IMG/VR virus record: IMGVR_UViG_3300030419_003224
Span: 7,383-37,332 of that record
Origin: a virus
DNA length: 29,950 nt
Direction: 5' to 3' (one strand)
Shown: in pieces, positions 12,660-19,626 of the stretch
How positions within the stretch are numbered: position 1 is the stretch's first letter
How the letters are laid out: every line of letters begins with the position of its first letter
Made by a program: the position numbers and the translations under genes
The notes under the pieces: generated by a model
What the model saw: the letters and a program-made list of their open reading frames with translations, nothing else
Databases searched by the model: none
Told to the model about the DNA's origin: nothing

Positions 12660-12727
12660 GGGGTGGTATCTGCTAATCTTAAGACTCGTATCACAGAGAA
12701 CATTAGTTGCGTGATAGATACTGCCCC
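12660..12727 (+). promoter_or_regulatory. 68-nt leader RNA with nested pseudoknot
   Basis: A 12-bp outer stem (12660-12671 with 12716-12727, two G-T pairs) encloses two crossing stems: 12672-12677 (GCTAAT) with 12702-12707 (ATTAGT), and 12690-12694 (ATCAC) with 12711-12715 (GTGAT). The inner stems abut the outer stem on opposite strands, allowing coaxial stacking. It ends 33 nt before the ATG at 12760. The compact, multi-stem form is like a riboswitch or a protein-binding leader; I cannot match it to a named class. Confidence 0.55.
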
Positions 12728-12759
12728 GAAGTTAAATCAATTAATATAAGGAGAACACA

Positions 12760-13185
12760 ATGCTAACAGCAAAAGCAGATGTAAGAGTAAAAGATTTTCC
12801 TAACTTTGTTGAAACTTTAATTGAGCAATACAAATCTGAAAAGTTTAGAGTTGGATTTGTTAAACTTAATAAAGAGAAACGAGTAGGAAGATTTGATTTA
12901 ATACATAGAGTTCGTTGGAAACAATCTGATGGCTCAATGTATAAACGCAAAGGTAAAGCAAGAACAACTGATGAAGATGAATACTTACTTGCCTTTGACT
13001 TGGATAAGAAAGCACCTAGAAATATTTCTTATGCTCGTATGAAGTGGTTGGGTGTAGGTAAAAAGTTCTATAAAATCAATCATTTAAAGACCAAAGTTAA
13101 AGTAATAGAGTTCCCTAAAGTAGAGTTTGATGTCAAGAAAGATTTACTTGATGGCAAGTGGGATATACTAGAGAATATAAAATGA
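12760..13185 (+). CDS. Unknown early protein (141 aa) behind the structured leader
   Basis: Starts MLTAKADVRVKDFPNFVETL with AAGGAG eight bases upstream. The body is basic, of mixed helices and strands: FRVGFVKLNKEKRVGRFDL, a linker with KRKGKART, then YLLAFDLDKKAPRNISYARM and KFYKINHLKTKVKVIEFP. The last part looks like a beta barrel or OB/SH3-like fold. No family is recognised, and nucleic-acid binding is only suggested by the charge. It stands as a single-gene unit between the structured leader and the next promoter. Confidence 0.8.
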   Translation: MLTAKADVRVKDFPNFVETLIEQYKSEKFRVGFVKLNKEKRVGRFDLIHRVRWKQSDGSMYKRKGKARTTDEDEYLLAFDLDKKAPRNISYARMKWLGVGKKFYKINHLKTKVKVIEFPKVEFDVKKDLLDGKWDILENIK

Positions 13186-13208
13186 GTGAGTGGTGTCAGA
13201 CAATCGGC

Positions 13209-13237
13209 TTGACAAATCAATAACAACCTGCTATATT
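13209..13237 (+). promoter_or_regulatory. Sigma-70 promoter running into a terminator (second copy)
   Basis: TTGACA (13209-13214), 17-bp spacer, TATATT (13232-13237), with the same TTGACAAATCAA start and TATATTATA end as the promoter at 12579. Confidence 0.8.
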
Positions 13238-13240
13238 ATA

Positions 13241-13276
13241 GACATCATCTAGTTATCTAGGTGATGTCTTTTTTTT
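13241..13276 (+). terminator. Intrinsic terminator 3 nt after a promoter
   Basis: GACATCATCTAG (13241-13252) pairs with CTAGGTGATGTC (13257-13268): 12 pairs with one G-T, loop TTAT, then eight T. It is among the strongest terminators in the window, and the predicted start point of the adjacent promoter falls in its first bases. Confidence 0.88.
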
Positions 13277-13300
13277 AACCAACAAGGAAAGGAGTACTCA

Positions 13301-14290
13301 ATGGAAAAGAAGAAAGATATAAGACTTAATAAAGACTTTAGAAATCTTTACATAAAAGATTTCAGAAGATTTTTAGAGAGTCAAACAAACAACCCTAAAT
13401 ATCAAGCGTTTCTTGAGTCAAGAGAAAACTGTCAGACAAAGATTGATGACGCTTTTAAAACAGCAACTGCTGTTGTTGAAAGAAGATTTAATCCTACTGA
13501 TGTAGCTGACTTAAGACGATTGCAAAATAAATATACAACTGTTGATTCAGTAGGAAAAGATAGTTGTTTTTATATGGCAGTTGTTGATAACAAAGGGAAA
13601 CCTGTTAATACCACAGATGAATACAATGATGAAGTTCAAAAGAAGAAACACTTTGACTTTAGATTGTTTGGTAATCTTAATGGTAGCGAATACAATAGGC
13701 AAAAAGATTTTGCTTATGCTTGGTATCGTGAGCCAATGAAAGCTAATGGATTAAATCCAGATTGCAATATAGAACATAGTGGCAATCAGAATAATCCAAA
13801 TTTATCTCAACACCAAAATGCTAACAGCGATTGGCTTGAAGGTAATAAAGGTAGTAGTACAAATTATGCTGATAAGTGGGAAAATGATTTCGCTTTAGAC
13901 ATAATTGGAACAGGTGGTTGTCGGTCAAGGGCTATCCCTTGTACTGAATCAGAGTTTGCAACATTTGAAATGATGTTAATTGCAAAACAAGCAGTAATCA
14001 GAACACATCAAGAGTGGATTGGTTCTATTGTTAGAGCAGTTAATATAGTTGGCGACTCAATCAAAGCTATGAAATACAAGTCGGAAGTTGACGCACTTGC
14101 CAAAGAATATCAATGGGAACCTAGTGTTTCTATTAATAAAACTTTTGGTACTGCATTAACTATCAACCCTGCTAGTGTTAAGAATATGACTAATGAAATA
14201 CTTGGTTATAATACTCAACCTACAAGGGAAGAGAAAATTAAACTTGCAAGAGTAGCATTGAAAGAATACCAACAGAAATCTGTTGCATAA
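13301..14290 (+). CDS. Large unknown early protein (329 aa)
   Basis: The longest early protein before the replication genes, with an AAAGGAG site. It is polar and helical at both ends (KIDDAFKTATAVVERRFNPT near 50-70; KIKLARVALKEYQQK at the end). The middle is Asn/Gln/Ser rich (about 145-195), followed by LDIIGTGGCRSRAIPCTESE, FEMMLIAKQAVIRTHQEWIG and IVRAVNIVGDSIKAM. No family or catalytic motif is recognised. Strong transcription signals in front and a terminator behind suggest abundant, independently controlled expression, possibly a ssDNA-binding or host-takeover protein. Confidence 0.8.
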   Translation: MEKKKDIRLNKDFRNLYIKDFRRFLESQTNNPKYQAFLESRENCQTKIDDAFKTATAVVERRFNPTDVADLRRLQNKYTTVDSVGKDSCFYMAVVDNKGKPVNTTDEYNDEVQKKKHFDFRLFGNLNGSEYNRQKDFAYAWYREPMKANGLNPDCNIEHSGNQNNPNLSQHQNANSDWLEGNKGSSTNYADKWENDFALDIIGTGGCRSRAIPCTESEFATFEMMLIAKQAVIRTHQEWIGSIVRAVNIVGDSIKAMKYKSEVDALAKEYQWEPSVSINKTFGTALTINPASVKNMTNEILGYNTQPTREEKIKLARVALKEYQQKSVA

Positions 14291-14298
14291 ATTTATAG

Positions 14299-14325
14299 GG
14301 GTAGGCGAGCAATCGCCTATCCTTT
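14299..14325 (+). terminator. Hairpin terminator after the 329-aa gene
   Basis: GGGTAGGCGA (14299-14308) pairs with TCGCCTATCC (14313-14322), one G-T, with tetraloop GCAA, then TTT and an AT-rich stretch. The T run is short, so it may be leaky or a 3'-end stabiliser. Confidence 0.65.
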
Positions 14326-14347
14326 AATTAACTAAAAGGAATTTACT

Positions 14348-14605
14348 ATGAGAAAAATTAGAAAAGTAAGAAGTAATCACAATAATTTATTTAATTATTT
14401 TATTTATGATGAGAAATGTTTAAGTAAAAAATATGTAAGTAAGTGTGTATTATTTTTAGATAATTTAAGTAAGAAAAAAGTAGGGAGAAAGAAAAAAGAT
14501 AATTCAAAAAATGGAGATATGTTTACTAATTGTAGAAGTTGTAATACGGATTTAAGTGGGTGGCGAAGTAATAAAGATACAAGATATTGTGTAGATTGTT
14601 TTTAA
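14348..14605 (+). CDS. Small zinc-ribbon-like protein (85 aa)
   Basis: Basic N-terminus and centre (KVGRKKKDNSKN), then a C-terminal NCRSCNTDLSG...RYCVDC unit with Cys62, Cys65, Cys81 and Cys84: a CxxC-15-CxxC zinc ribbon/knuckle. Two more Cys lie at 24 and 33. Such small zinc proteins usually bind nucleic acid or a partner protein. ACTAAAAGGAATTTACT supplies a binding site. A minus-strand promoter at 14645-14673 points into this gene. Confidence 0.7.
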   Translation: MRKIRKVRSNHNNLFNYFIYDEKCLSKKYVSKCVLFLDNLSKKKVGRKKKDNSKNGDMFTNCRSCNTDLSGWRSNKDTRYCVDCF

Positions 14606-14644
14606 TATGAATAATACTATATACCCCCCTGCAACGGACAGGAT

Positions 14645-14673
14645 AGCATAACATATTTTTATGGATTTGTCAA
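14645..14673 (-). promoter_or_regulatory. Antisense promoter candidate
   Basis: Minus strand: TTGACA (14673-14668), 17-bp spacer, TATGCT (14650-14645). It shares the TTGACAAATC start with the promoters at 12579, 13209 and 22355, but its -10 is weaker. It would transcribe antisense to the zinc-ribbon gene. Confidence 0.45.
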
Positions 14674-14694
14674 GTTAAAAAGAAAGGATACCTT

Positions 14695-15039
14695 ATGAGT
14701 TGGAACACAGCAAACCACAATACAGAAAAATATAGAGAAGAAGAACCTGCATATAAGAAGTTAGCCAAAGCAGTATTGAATAGGGCATTGTTAGATATAG
14801 TAGGGTATCATGGAAACACAGGAAGTATTAGTAGGTCAGAAAAAGATTTGATTAAAACAAAAGCTAAAATATTTTTAAAAAGAAATAATAAAATGCTAGA
14901 AGTATGGTGTGATATGGCAGACACAGACGCAGGACATATAGTAGATTTTGTAAATGATTTGACATACCATATAAATTGTGGTAATCTAAAAAAAATTACA
15001 CCACATATAGCAGTGGATAGATTTCTCAAAAAGTTTTAA
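14695..15039 (+). CDS. Unknown protein (114 aa), helical
   Basis: MSWNTANHNTEKYREEEPAY, then KKLAKAVLNRALLDIVG and MLEVWCDMADTDAGHIVDFV. The combination 'AVL..AL.DI' with a later 'W.CD.A..D...' recalls a small helical family seen in phage early regions, of unknown role. AAGAAAGGATACCTT precedes the ATG. The gene ends 2 nt before the next start. Confidence 0.7.
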   Translation: MSWNTANHNTEKYREEEPAYKKLAKAVLNRALLDIVGYHGNTGSISRSEKDLIKTKAKIFLKRNNKMLEVWCDMADTDAGHIVDFVNDLTYHINCGNLKKITPHIAVDRFLKKF

Positions 15040-15041
15040 TT

Positions 15042-15557
15042 ATGAATATATTTTTTTTAGATAAGAACCCAAAGATATGTGCTGAATATCATTGTGATAA
15101 GCATGTTGTCAAAATGATATTAGAATCAGCACAGATGTTATCAACTGCATATCAAAGACACGCAGGTAGGGAAGAAAAAGTTTATAAACCTGCACACGCA
15201 AAACACCCTATGACATTATGGGTAGGAGATAGCATACAAAATTTTGGTTGGACATTATTACTTGGTAATTGGTTAGGTTGTGAATTTGAAAGACGATATA
15301 ATAAAATGCACAAGTCTATGAAAATAATAAATTACTTTATTGATTTTAATTTAACTTGGAAAGATAAGCTACCCAAAAAAGAATTTACTACACCACCTTT
15401 ATGTATGCCCGATGAATTTAAGTGTGATGATTATATACAAGCATACAGAAATTATTATATCAACAAGAAAAAAAGTTTTGCAAAGTATACACGCAGAGAA
15501 ATGCCAGACTTTATGAAAGACAAACCAAAGGAGAAAAATGAAAACAAAAGAACTTGA
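15042..15557 (+). CDS. Conserved phage protein, sometimes labelled pyrimidine-dimer glycosylase-like
   Basis: 171 residues beginning MNIFFLDKNPKICAEYHCDK, then HVVKMILESAQMLSTA, KHPMTLWVGDS, NFGWTLLLGNWLGCEFERRY and TPPLCMPDEFK...AYRNYY. This conserved pattern (LD.....CA.YHCDKH..KMILE.AQ.L, HP...W, MPD, YR.YY) belongs to a family common in phages and some bacteria. It is often auto-annotated as pyrimidine dimer DNA glycosylase; I recall this label but cannot verify the activity. The next ATG overlaps by 20 nt. Confidence 0.75.
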   Translation: MNIFFLDKNPKICAEYHCDKHVVKMILESAQMLSTAYQRHAGREEKVYKPAHAKHPMTLWVGDSIQNFGWTLLLGNWLGCEFERRYNKMHKSMKIINYFIDFNLTWKDKLPKKEFTTPPLCMPDEFKCDDYIQAYRNYYINKKKSFAKYTRREMPDFMKDKPKEKNENKRT

Positions 15558-16173
15558 AAAAAAGATAGGCACACTATCTAACCCTAGTAAAATGCCTGCG
15601 TATGCGTGGGGTATATCAGCAAAGAAATGTAAGACAGGTGCAAAGTTAGCAAAGATAAAAGGAACCATCTGTAATAAATGTTATGCACTTAAAGGACATT
15701 ATACATTTCCTGTCACAGCAAATGCACATAAGATAAGATTAGACGCAATTAAAAAACCAGAGTGGGTAAATTATATGGCAGAACTTATTACCCAAAAGTA
15801 CAAAAACCTAGATAAATCAAGGCTTTTTCACAGGTGGTTTGACTCTGGAGATATACAATCATACGAGCATTTGATGAAGATATTTGAAGTGTGTGAACTC
15901 ACGCCTCATATAAAATATTGGTTAGCTACTAGAGAATATAATATTGTAGCACAGATAAAGGAAGAAGATGTACCAAAGAATTTATGTTTGCGTGTATCTG
16001 CAATCAAAGTAGATAGTCCACCACCAAAGTTTTGGAAGTGGACATCAGGTGTACACAAAGATAAACCAGCAGTAGGACAAGAGTGTCCTGCCTATAAACA
16101 AGGTGGTGAGTGTAAGTCTTGCCGTTCCTGTTGGAGCCGTTCAGTTAAACAAGTAAGCTATAAGGAGCATTAA
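15538..16173 (+). CDS. Gp88-like protein
   Basis: 211 residues matching the phage gp88 family (as in mycobacteriophages) by its linear pattern: GTLSNPSKMP...ISAKKCKTG (Cys31), GTICNKCYALKGHY (Cys45, Cys48), FHRWFDSGDIQS (about 97-108), YWLATREY, and a Cys-rich C-terminus (ECPAYKQGGECKSCRSCW). The conserved Cys set suggests metal or Fe-S binding. The biochemical role of the family is not established. It overlaps both neighbours by start/stop overlaps, so it is translated together with the upstream DUF protein. Confidence 0.8.
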   Translation: MKTKELEKKIGTLSNPSKMPAYAWGISAKKCKTGAKLAKIKGTICNKCYALKGHYTFPVTANAHKIRLDAIKKPEWVNYMAELITQKYKNLDKSRLFHRWFDSGDIQSYEHLMKIFEVCELTPHIKYWLATREYNIVAQIKEEDVPKNLCLRVSAIKVDSPPPKFWKWTSGVHKDKPAVGQECPAYKQGGECKSCRSCWSRSVKQVSYKEH

Positions 16174-16391
16174 TGAGTGATAAAATAAAATACTATTTTC
16201 CTAGTATACGAGATGAAAAGGGCGAAGTAGTATACATAGAAAGCAGGGGATATAAGAAAGCTGTAAAAAGTTTTCAAACAAAATATTCTAAACTTAAAGA
16301 AGTTATGGTTGAGTGGTATAAGAATAAAAAATTAAACCATAAACTACAGAAGCTACCACTAGGAAGGAAGAAGAAGATAAGCAAATGGTAA
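16173..16391 (+). CDS. Small basic protein (72 aa)
   Basis: A short strand-rich start (KYYFPSIRDEKGEVVYIES), then Lys-rich helices and a very basic tail (LGRKKKISKW). The start overlaps the stop of the gp88-like gene (TAATG) and the end overlaps the next gene by 7 nt. No family recognised; nucleic-acid contact is plausible from charge only. Confidence 0.65.
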   Translation: MSDKIKYYFPSIRDEKGEVVYIESRGYKKAVKSFQTKYSKLKEVMVEWYKNKKLNHKLQKLPLGRKKKISKW

Positions 16392-16645
16392 TCTATAACA
16401 TACGAGAAGTATTAAGAACTTCTGTTGAGAAAAAATTAAAGGCAGATATAACAGACGCAGGCACAATGTTAGATGGTACAGGTGCTGACTTTGCATTTGA
16501 ATTAAAAGGTAGACGATATAATATTCAGATAGATGATATAACAGAAGAAGAAAAGAAACCCAAAGAAACCACATCAAAGGAGTGGGTTAAAGGCTATAAG
16601 AAATGGCAGAATGAAAATAAAAAACGAAAACTTAAACGCAATTAA
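16385..16645 (+). CDS. Unknown protein (86 aa)
   Basis: Helix (IREVLRTSVEKKLKADITDA), then strands ADFAFELKGRRYNIQIDDI and a Lys-rich tail. The central part looks like a small alpha/beta domain. GGAAGGAAGAAGAT upstream is the binding site inside the previous gene. No family recognised. Confidence 0.65.
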   Translation: MVIYNIREVLRTSVEKKLKADITDAGTMLDGTGADFAFELKGRRYNIQIDDITEEEKKPKETTSKEWVKGYKKWQNENKKRKLKRN

Positions 16646-16667
16646 TTCAGAGAGGTTTGTAAATTAT

Positions 16668-16859
16668 ATGTGGTATAGCCCTAAACAATGGAGAGAGTGG
16701 AAAGCACGAGGCAGGAAAGATAAAGAAGCCTTGACAAATAAACAAAAGTATGATATAGGAGATAATAATGAAAAATTACAAAGTAAGATTATTCGGAGCA
16801 GGCGTGTTCGGAGAACATATAATTCCATTCAACACAGAGCCAACGGTAGAACAGATTGA
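16668..16859 (+). CDS. Unknown protein (63 aa), overlapping the next gene
   Basis: The frame is open from 16611, but that start is deep in the previous gene; the ATG at 16668 (MWYSPKQWREWKARGRKDKE) has GAGAGG upstream and is preferred. The first half is protein-like (Trp/Arg/Lys rich). The last 30 residues are read from bases that also code for the next gene and look random, so either gene could be shorter than shown. Confidence 0.45.
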   Translation: MWYSPKQWREWKARGRKDKEALTNKQKYDIGDNNEKLQSKIIRSRRVRRTYNSIQHRANGRTD

Positions 16860-16968
16860 AGATACTGTTGCGTTATTTATAAATGAAGGCATAATGAAAT
16901 TGAGAATTGATTTAGGATTTCATGCTAGAAATAGATGGACTCTTACTTATGAAGAAATAAAAGCATGA
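16768..16968 (+). CDS. Unknown small protein (66 aa)
   Basis: KNYKVRLFGAGVFGEHIIPF, then PTVEQIEDTVALFINEGIMK and a strand with RWTLTYEEIKA: a compact alpha/beta protein. TAGGAGATAATA gives a good binding site. It ends by overlapping the primase start by 4 nt (ATGA), placing it in the replication operon. No family recognised. Confidence 0.7.
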   Translation: MKNYKVRLFGAGVFGEHIIPFNTEPTVEQIEDTVALFINEGIMKLRIDLGFHARNRWTLTYEEIKA

Positions 16969-17756
16969 ACTATAAGCAACAACTAGAAGTAGTTAAAGGA
17001 TTATTTGTTCCACCATCAACAGAGATGAGAGTGGATTGTCCTTTTTGTGCTAATAAAAATACTTTTTTAATTAGTACATTCGACAATGGATTAAGCTGGT
17101 ATTGCTTTCATGCCTCGTGTAAAGCCAAAGGCAAACATCAAGGAGAAAAAACTATGGACTATGTAAATACTACATTTAAAAAGAAAGAAGAAAGTCCTGA
17201 TACAGAATTTAAATTACCTGATAGTTTTAAAATAGTAGCAACAAATGAAAAAGCAAGAATGTATCTACATAAAAATAATTGTTGGGAAGCTTGGGCATGG
17301 GGTCGAGCTGACATTAAGTATGATGTACGACAAGACCGAGTTGTATTTTTAGTTAAGGATAAAAACACAGGCAAGTATAGTGGTGCTGTGGGTAGAGGAT
17401 TAAATAAAAATGTTTATCCTAAATGGTTTATGTATGGGAGTAAGGAAGTTCCATTTAAATGTGGAGAATGTGATGATGCAGTTATCGTTGAGGATTGTGC
17501 TTCAGCTTGTGCTGTATCTAACATACTCACAGGCATATCCATAATGGGTACATCTTTAATGCCCGAACATAAAAAATATTTAGAGCCATATAAAAATTTA
17601 TATGTAGCATTAGATAGAGATGCAACATCAAAGTCTTATGAGATTGCAAATGAATTAAAGTCTGATGGTTTTAAAAATGTAAAAGTAAAACCTTTAACAG
17701 ACGATTTAAAATACTTTAACACAGATGAAATAAAGGAGATGTTTTATGGCAGATAG
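16965..17756 (+). CDS. DNA primase (zinc finger plus Toprim)
   Basis: 263 residues; synthesises RNA primers for phage replication. Zinc-binding fold: Cys25, Cys28 (CPFC), Cys47 and Cys52 (CFHASC). Toprim core: VIVEDCASACAVS with Glu176, and LYVALDRDATSK with Asp217 and Asp219. Between them lies an N-terminal RNA-polymerase-like part (RQDRVVFLVKDKNTGKYSGA, VYPKWFMYGS). All key metal ligands are present. The helicase is on a separate gene 190 nt downstream, unlike T7 gp4 where both are fused. Confidence 0.92.
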   Translation: MNYKQQLEVVKGLFVPPSTEMRVDCPFCANKNTFLISTFDNGLSWYCFHASCKAKGKHQGEKTMDYVNTTFKKKEESPDTEFKLPDSFKIVATNEKARMYLHKNNCWEAWAWGRADIKYDVRQDRVVFLVKDKNTGKYSGAVGRGLNKNVYPKWFMYGSKEVPFKCGECDDAVIVEDCASACAVSNILTGISIMGTSLMPEHKKYLEPYKNLYVALDRDATSKSYEIANELKSDGFKNVKVKPLTDDLKYFNTDEIKEMFYGR

Positions 17757-17949
17757 ACCTAGTGCAGCAGAACCTAATCCAAAAATAGATGATAGAGGTG
17801 AGCTTGATTTAACAAAAAGAATAGATGATTTAACCAATGAGAATAATAGATTGATAAGAGAGGTTGGTGAATTAAAAAAAGATAATAGGCATTTAGCACA
17901 ACAAGTAGAAGACTATGTACAGAAACTTAGAGAGGCAGGAATAATTTGA
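17746..17949 (+). CDS. Short coiled-coil protein between primase and helicase
   Basis: 67 residues: a Pro-rich acidic start, then LTKRIDDLTNENNRLIREVG and further heptads to the end. It is almost entirely one leucine-zipper-like helix. AAGGAGATGTTTT precedes the ATG inside the primase gene, and its stop overlaps the helicase start. It may couple primase and helicase; inference from position. Confidence 0.7.
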   Translation: MADRPSAAEPNPKIDDRGELDLTKRIDDLTNENNRLIREVGELKKDNRHLAQQVEDYVQKLREAGII

Positions 17950-19160
17950 TAGAGAAACAGATAATAAAATTATTATTAAATAAATCTTTTTATACAAAAT
18001 ATAAAGGACAAATATCCCGAAGTGTATTTCAAGGTAACTTCGGTTCTTTGTTTGATACCATACAAAAGGCACATGAGAAGTATAATAAAGATATTAATAT
18101 TGATGAGCTATATTCATTGCACACTGCTGTATTTAATCCAGCATTAACTCGTGCAGCTAAAGAACAGTTTAGTGAAATGTTGCAAGACATTCGTGAAACT
18201 CAAGAACCATCAACTGAAATCGCTGATGATATAGTAAAGATACTAGGCGAAAGAGATGTAGCACAGCGTATAGCTGTTGAGGCTACTGAAATTTTTAATG
18301 GTAAACCTGCAGACTTTAATATCATTACAAGATTAATTGATGAACATAAGAAAGGATTACCAACAGAAAGACTAGATGCTGTCACAAATGATATAGGTCA
18401 ATTGATTGAAGAATTAAATGTGACAAGTAAATGGAAATTTAATTTAATGAGATTAAAAGAAAATATAGGTGGTGTTGGACCAGGAAATTTAGCTATCATT
18501 TTTGCTAGACCTGAAGTAGGTAAGACAGCATTTTGGGTAAGTCTTGTTGCTGCACCTAAAGGATTTGCTGAACAAGGTGCAAAGATACATGCGTTTATAA
18601 ATGAAGAGCCAGCAGTAAGAACACAGATGAGAGCCATCAGTTGTTTTACAGGATTGAATAGAGAACAGATTACAAAAGATATTGCTGGTGCTCATTTGGA
18701 ATGGGGTAAGATAAAAGATAATATTAAAATGATCGATACAGTTGATTGGACTATACAAGATATTGATAGTCATTGTGAAAAACATAAGCCCGATATTATA
18801 ATTATAGACCAACTAGATAAGGTTAATATAGGTGGAAGTTTTGCACGAACAGATGAGAAGTTAAGAGCAATCTATACAAGTGCAAGGGAGATAGCAAAGC
18901 GAAGGGACTGTGTTGTTGTGGCTATATCACAAGCATCAGCCGATGCACATAACAGAGATCATATCTCATTTGATATGATGGAAAATTCTAAGACAGGTAA
19001 AGCTGCTGAAGCAGATTTGATTATAGGTATTGGTAATAGAAATTCAAATGACCCAACAAATAATATGAGAATATTAAATGTAAGTAAGAATAAAATTACA
19101 GGGTGGCATGGAGACCCAGCTTGTACCATTGATAAATATATAAGTAGGTATGATGATTGA
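17946..19160 (+). CDS. DnaB-type replicative helicase (RecA fold)
   Basis: 404 residues. N-terminal helical region (1-160), then a RecA-like core: Walker A FARPEVGKTAF (186-196), INEEPAVRTQMRAIS (218-232), Walker B PDIIIIDQLDK (282-292), the sensor stretch VVVAISQAS, and DMMENSKTGKAAEADLIIGI typical of DnaB/gp4 helicase motif 4. The P-loop has GKT with Glu at the fifth position. Translation starts at TTG (17946), overlapping the previous stop, with AGGCAGGAA upstream; no ATG fits. It unwinds DNA ahead of the polymerase. Confidence 0.9.
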   Translation: MIEKQIIKLLLNKSFYTKYKGQISRSVFQGNFGSLFDTIQKAHEKYNKDINIDELYSLHTAVFNPALTRAAKEQFSEMLQDIRETQEPSTEIADDIVKILGERDVAQRIAVEATEIFNGKPADFNIITRLIDEHKKGLPTERLDAVTNDIGQLIEELNVTSKWKFNLMRLKENIGGVGPGNLAIIFARPEVGKTAFWVSLVAAPKGFAEQGAKIHAFINEEPAVRTQMRAISCFTGLNREQITKDIAGAHLEWGKIKDNIKMIDTVDWTIQDIDSHCEKHKPDIIIIDQLDKVNIGGSFARTDEKLRAIYTSAREIAKRRDCVVVAISQASADAHNRDHISFDMMENSKTGKAAEADLIIGIGNRNSNDPTNNMRILNVSKNKITGWHGDPACTIDKYISRYDD

Positions 19161-19626
19161 TTTAGTTGTTGTACCATTGACACTTAAAAAAGCAAATGAA
19201 TTTGTTACTAAATATCACACGCACAATAAAAGAGCACGAGGCTGTAAATTTTGTATTGGTGTTGAAAGTAATGGAATGTTAGAAGCTGTAGCAATAATTG
19301 GAAGACCTGTGGCTAGAAAACTAGATGATGGATTTACTGTCGAAATTTTAAGATTATGTACTAAACAAACTGGTATAAAAAATCTATGTAGTATATTGTA
19401 TTCTCGTAGTTGGAGATTGTGGAAGCTTATGGGGGGTAAGCGTATTGTAACTTATACGTTAGAAGAGGAAAATGGTGCTAGTTTAAAAGCAAGTGGATTT
19501 AAAATTACAGGTGAGGCACGTGCATTAAAAAAATCACATAGAGGTTGTAGATGGACAAATAGAAAAGGAAGAGTATGGCAAAAAATTCAAGAGCAAAAAA
19601 GAATAAGATGGGAATATAAAATATGA
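19150..19626 (+). CDS. XF1762-like protein (GNAT-related)
   Basis: 158 residues: VVPLTLKKANEFVTKYHTHN, then FCIGVESNGMLEAVAIIGRP, VARKLDDGFTVEILRLCT, CSILYSRSWRLWKLMGGKRI, TYTLEEENGASLKASGFKIT. The order 'PL.L..AN.FV..HH.H', 'VAI.GRPVAR..DDG', 'E..R.CT' and 'Y.L..E.G.SLRA.G' is the signature of the XF1762 family, which shares the GNAT fold. The target is unknown. It sits between helicase and DNA polymerase, overlapping the first by 11 nt and the second by 4 nt, so it is made with the replisome. Confidence 0.82.
   Translation: MMIDLVVVPLTLKKANEFVTKYHTHNKRARGCKFCIGVESNGMLEAVAIIGRPVARKLDDGFTVEILRLCTKQTGIKNLCSILYSRSWRLWKLMGGKRIVTYTLEEENGASLKASGFKITGEARALKKSHRGCRWTNRKGRVWQKIQEQKRIRWEYKI

Noticed and set aside
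18489-18812. Minus-strand frame of 107 codons inside the helicase gene
   Set aside because: It lies wholly within a gene with intact Walker motifs; its product is Cys/Ile/Phe-rich shadow sequence.
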